A stretch of 7,496 nt of DNA from Planctomycetia bacterium. GTDB taxonomy: Bacteria; Planctomycetota; Phycisphaerae; Phycisphaerales; SM1A02. Within the stretch, counting starts at the first letter, position 1, and every line of letters begins with the position of its first letter. The position numbers were made by a program, and so were the translations under genes. Below, piece by piece: positions 5,981 through 7,496 of the stretch. The notes beneath the pieces were generated by a model. That model was not told the DNA's origin. It searched no databases and worked only from the letters and a program-made list of their open reading frames with translations. The DNA lies in assembly GCA_009936695.1 (NCBI GenBank), contig JAACEA010000233.1, positions 1 to 7,496 of the forward strand. Direction: 5' to 3'.

Positions 5981-6028
5981 GACGCAACTTTTTCGTCGCT
6001 CGGGCCTACCATGAGTATCGGTTGCGTC
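5981..6028. repeat. 8-bp inverted repeat upstream of the amidohydrolase-like gene
   Basis: GACGCAAC (5981-5988) and GTTGCGTC (6021-6028) are exact reverse complements separated by 32 nt, so their centres are 40 nt apart, close to four helical turns. The spacer contains TACCAT (6007-6012), which could be a weak -10. This could be an operator pair or a long-loop RNA stem; neither is shown. Confidence 0.35.
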
Positions 6029-6064
6029 AATGTCCGGACGGGGCCTCCAGGAGCACCATCGTGA
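6011..6064 (+). CDS. Possible 17-residue leader peptide
   Basis: ATG at 6011 opens a 17-codon frame (MSIGCVNVRTGPPGAPS) whose TGA (6062-6064) overlaps the GTG start of the next gene as GTGA. It has no obvious ribosome-binding site and no known family. It may be chance, but the geometry equals that of the two operon junctions on the other strand, so I list it at low confidence. Confidence 0.15.
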   Translation: MSIGCVNVRTGPPGAPS

Positions 6065-7496
6065 AGATTCGATTCCACCTCACGGCCCCGCTGTTGGCGG
6101 CGGCCATGGCGTTCTCTCCAGCATTCGCCCAACACACCCCCCCGCCTGACGACATCCGTTCTCCCGAGATCCGGCGCGACGCGCTGGTGGGCGTGACCGT
6201 CGTTCCCCGACCCGGTGAACGCATCGATGGTGCCACGGTCCTGCTGCGGGACGGCCTCGTCGAGGCGATCGGCGCGGATCTCGACGTCCCGGCGGGATAT
6301 CGCGTCCGGATTCTCGATGACCACTTCGTCTACCCCGGCTTCATCGATCCTGCCGTGGTTCGCGGTGCGGGTTCGGTGCTTGATCAGGCCAAGTCCGCCG
6401 CCGGGAGTCACTGGAACGACCGGATCGTACCTCAGGTCGACATGCGGAACACCACGACCATCGACGCCGGTGGACGGAAGGCGCTCCGGGAACAGGGTTT
6501 CACGATCGCCCAGGTCCTTCCTCAGAACGGAATCCTGCGGGGAAGCGGCGCCGTGGTGATGCTCGCCGATCGAGACGTCGATGCCAGACCGCTCACCGAG
6601 GACGGCATGCTCTTCGCCGCCTTCGAGACGGGCGGCTGGGGTGGCTCCTATCCGGGATCGAAGATGGGCGCCATCGCGTTGCTTCGCCAGACGTTCGCGG
6701 AGGCCGACTGGCACGCCCGCAATCGGGCGATGTACCTCGACGATGCCGACGGCATGGAGCCGCCGGAACAGTCCGATGCCCTCGACGCTCTCCAGGGCGC
6801 GATCGGCGGTGACCAGATCGTGGTCTTCGACGCCGACTCCGAACTGGACGCCCTCCGAGCCGCACGAATCATCGATGAATACGAATTGAACGGCGTTGTG
6901 CTCGGCTCGGGCATGGAATTCCGCCGGGCCCGGGAGATCGCGGAGACTGGCCTGCCGGTCATCACGCCCTTGAAGTTCCCCGAAGCCCCCGCGGTCAAGG
7001 ATCCGTACACCGCGGACCGGGTCACGCTTCGTGACCTGCAGACCTGGAAGCACGCCACGTCGAATCCCCGTCGGCTTCTGGAGGCCGGCATTCCGGTGGC
7101 CTTCACCACGCATCGACTCGACAGCCCCGGCAGCTTCCACGCCTCGGTCCGGAAGACCATCGAAGCCGGCCTCGGCGCGGACGAGGCGCTCGCCTGCATC
7201 ACGACCCGCCCCGCCCGACTCCTCGGCATCGAGGACGTCGCGGGCACGATTCGTTCCGGAGGCCTCGCGAATCTCGTCGTGATGGATGGTGAGATCTTCA
7301 AGGACGGTTCGAACATCCGCGAGGTCTGGGTCGCCGGCCGCCGAAGCGAAGTCAAGGTTCCGCCCCGGTTCCCGATCGGTGGTGAGTTCGACGTGCTGGT
7401 GGACGGCGAGACGATCGAAGGTCTCGAGGCGTCCATCGATCAGGACAAGAACCGACTCGCGATCGCTCCGAAGAAGACCGAGTCGGAGACGGAAGA
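6061..7496 (+). CDS. Exported amidohydrolase-fold protein lacking the HxH metal motif (3'-partial)
   Basis: At least 478 residues; the frame stays open to the window edge, so the C-terminus is missing. The start is GTG at 6061 with AGGAG (6049-6053) 7 nt upstream. Residues 1-23 are a signal peptide (PLLAAAMAFSPAFA, cleaved before QH), so it is periplasmic or secreted. The N-terminal amidohydrolase beta-domain is clear: TVLLRDGLVEAIGADLDVPAG, then YPGFID (91-96). Active members follow this with AHxH or similar; here it reads PAVV, so the first metal ligands are gone. The C-terminal signature is intact: GIPVAFTTH (343-351), a helix with GLGADEALACITTRPARLLGI, and AGTIRSGGLANLVVMDGEIF. The usual Asp after the VAFTS strand is not evident (TTHRLD). 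Known families pair a metal-less first module with an active second one in proteins of about 1000 residues. The sequence runs on past WVAGRR into a linker, so such a tandem is possible. An upstream inverted repeat may regulate it. Confidence 0.8.
   Translation, partial: MKIRFHLTAPLLAAAMAFSPAFAQHTPPPDDIRSPEIRRDALVGVTVVPRPGERIDGATVLLRDGLVEAIGADLDVPAGYRVRILDDHFVYPGFIDPAVVRGAGSVLDQAKSAAGSHWNDRIVPQVDMRNTTTIDAGGRKALREQGFTIAQVLPQNGILRGSGAVVMLADRDVDARPLTEDGMLFAAFETGGWGGSYPGSKMGAIALLRQTFAEADWHARNRAMYLDDADGMEPPEQSDALDALQGAIGGDQIVVFDADSELDALRAARIIDEYELNGVVLGSGMEFRRAREIAETGLPVITPLKFPEAPAVKDPYTADRVTLRDLQTWKHATSNPRRLLEAGIPVAFTTHRLDSPGSFHASVRKTIEAGLGADEALACITTRPARLLGIEDVAGTIRSGGLANLVVMDGEIFKDGSNIREVWVAGRRSEVKVPPRFPIGGEFDVLVDGETIEGLEASIDQDKNRLAIAPKKTESETE

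Noticed and set aside
5875..7140. 421-codon minus-strand frame opposite the amidohydrolase-like gene
   Set aside because: It has no recognisable motif, runs through the strong terminator at 5921-5950, and opposes a gene with a signal peptide, good ribosome-binding site and family motifs.

Overview
The window is GC-rich (G and C dominate every gene) and carries bacterial chromosomal housekeeping genes next to cell-envelope genes. A Gly/Ala-rich secreted protein ends in a PEP-CTERM-type tail of the PTPAT...RRRRR form. There are frequent GTG/TTG starts, a CYTH protein and a FlgM-like protein. Together these suggest a planctomycete, most likely of the Phycisphaerae type. That placement is inferred from protein style, not from a marker gene. 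No mobile element, CRISPR array, tRNA or rRNA was seen.

Layout. Positions 1-271 are a leader without a convincing gene; they hold a sigma-28-like promoter match and an RNA hairpin. A PEP-CTERM exosortase-substrate protein (272-1027, +) follows. It converges on scpB, with a strong stem-loop terminator at 1091-1131 between them. A run of five minus-strand genes then spans 5330 down to 1161: a lipoprotein with two SPOR-like modules, DNA polymerase III delta' (holB), a CYTH/triphosphate-tunnel protein, ATP synthase epsilon (atpC, TTG start) and condensin-associated ScpB. The first three genes are joined by two identical 4-nt GTGA stop/start overlaps. atpC follows after 85 nt and scpB after 189 nt. 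A good sigma-70-type promoter (TTGAGT-18-TATGAT) lies about 100 nt upstream of the lipoprotein gene and probably starts the operon.

On the other side of the intergenic region at 5331-5587, a small FlgM-like anti-sigma protein gene (5588-5890, +) is closed by a textbook rho-independent terminator at 5921-5950. The last gene (6061 to the window edge, +) encodes an exported amidohydrolase-fold protein. It is open to the edge and therefore 3'-partial. It has the family's N- and C-terminal signatures but lacks the HxH metal-binding motif, so it is probably a non-catalytic module, perhaps the first half of a tandem protein.

No single pathway unites the genes. The minus-strand cluster mixes replication (delta'), chromosome segregation (ScpB), energy (epsilon), a triphosphate-binding enzyme and an envelope lipoprotein. 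The most notable points are the tight coupling of the SPOR-like lipoprotein to holB and CYTH, atpC and scpB sitting away from their usual partners, and the metal-site-less amidohydrolase. I did not find a clearly new defence or mobile system.
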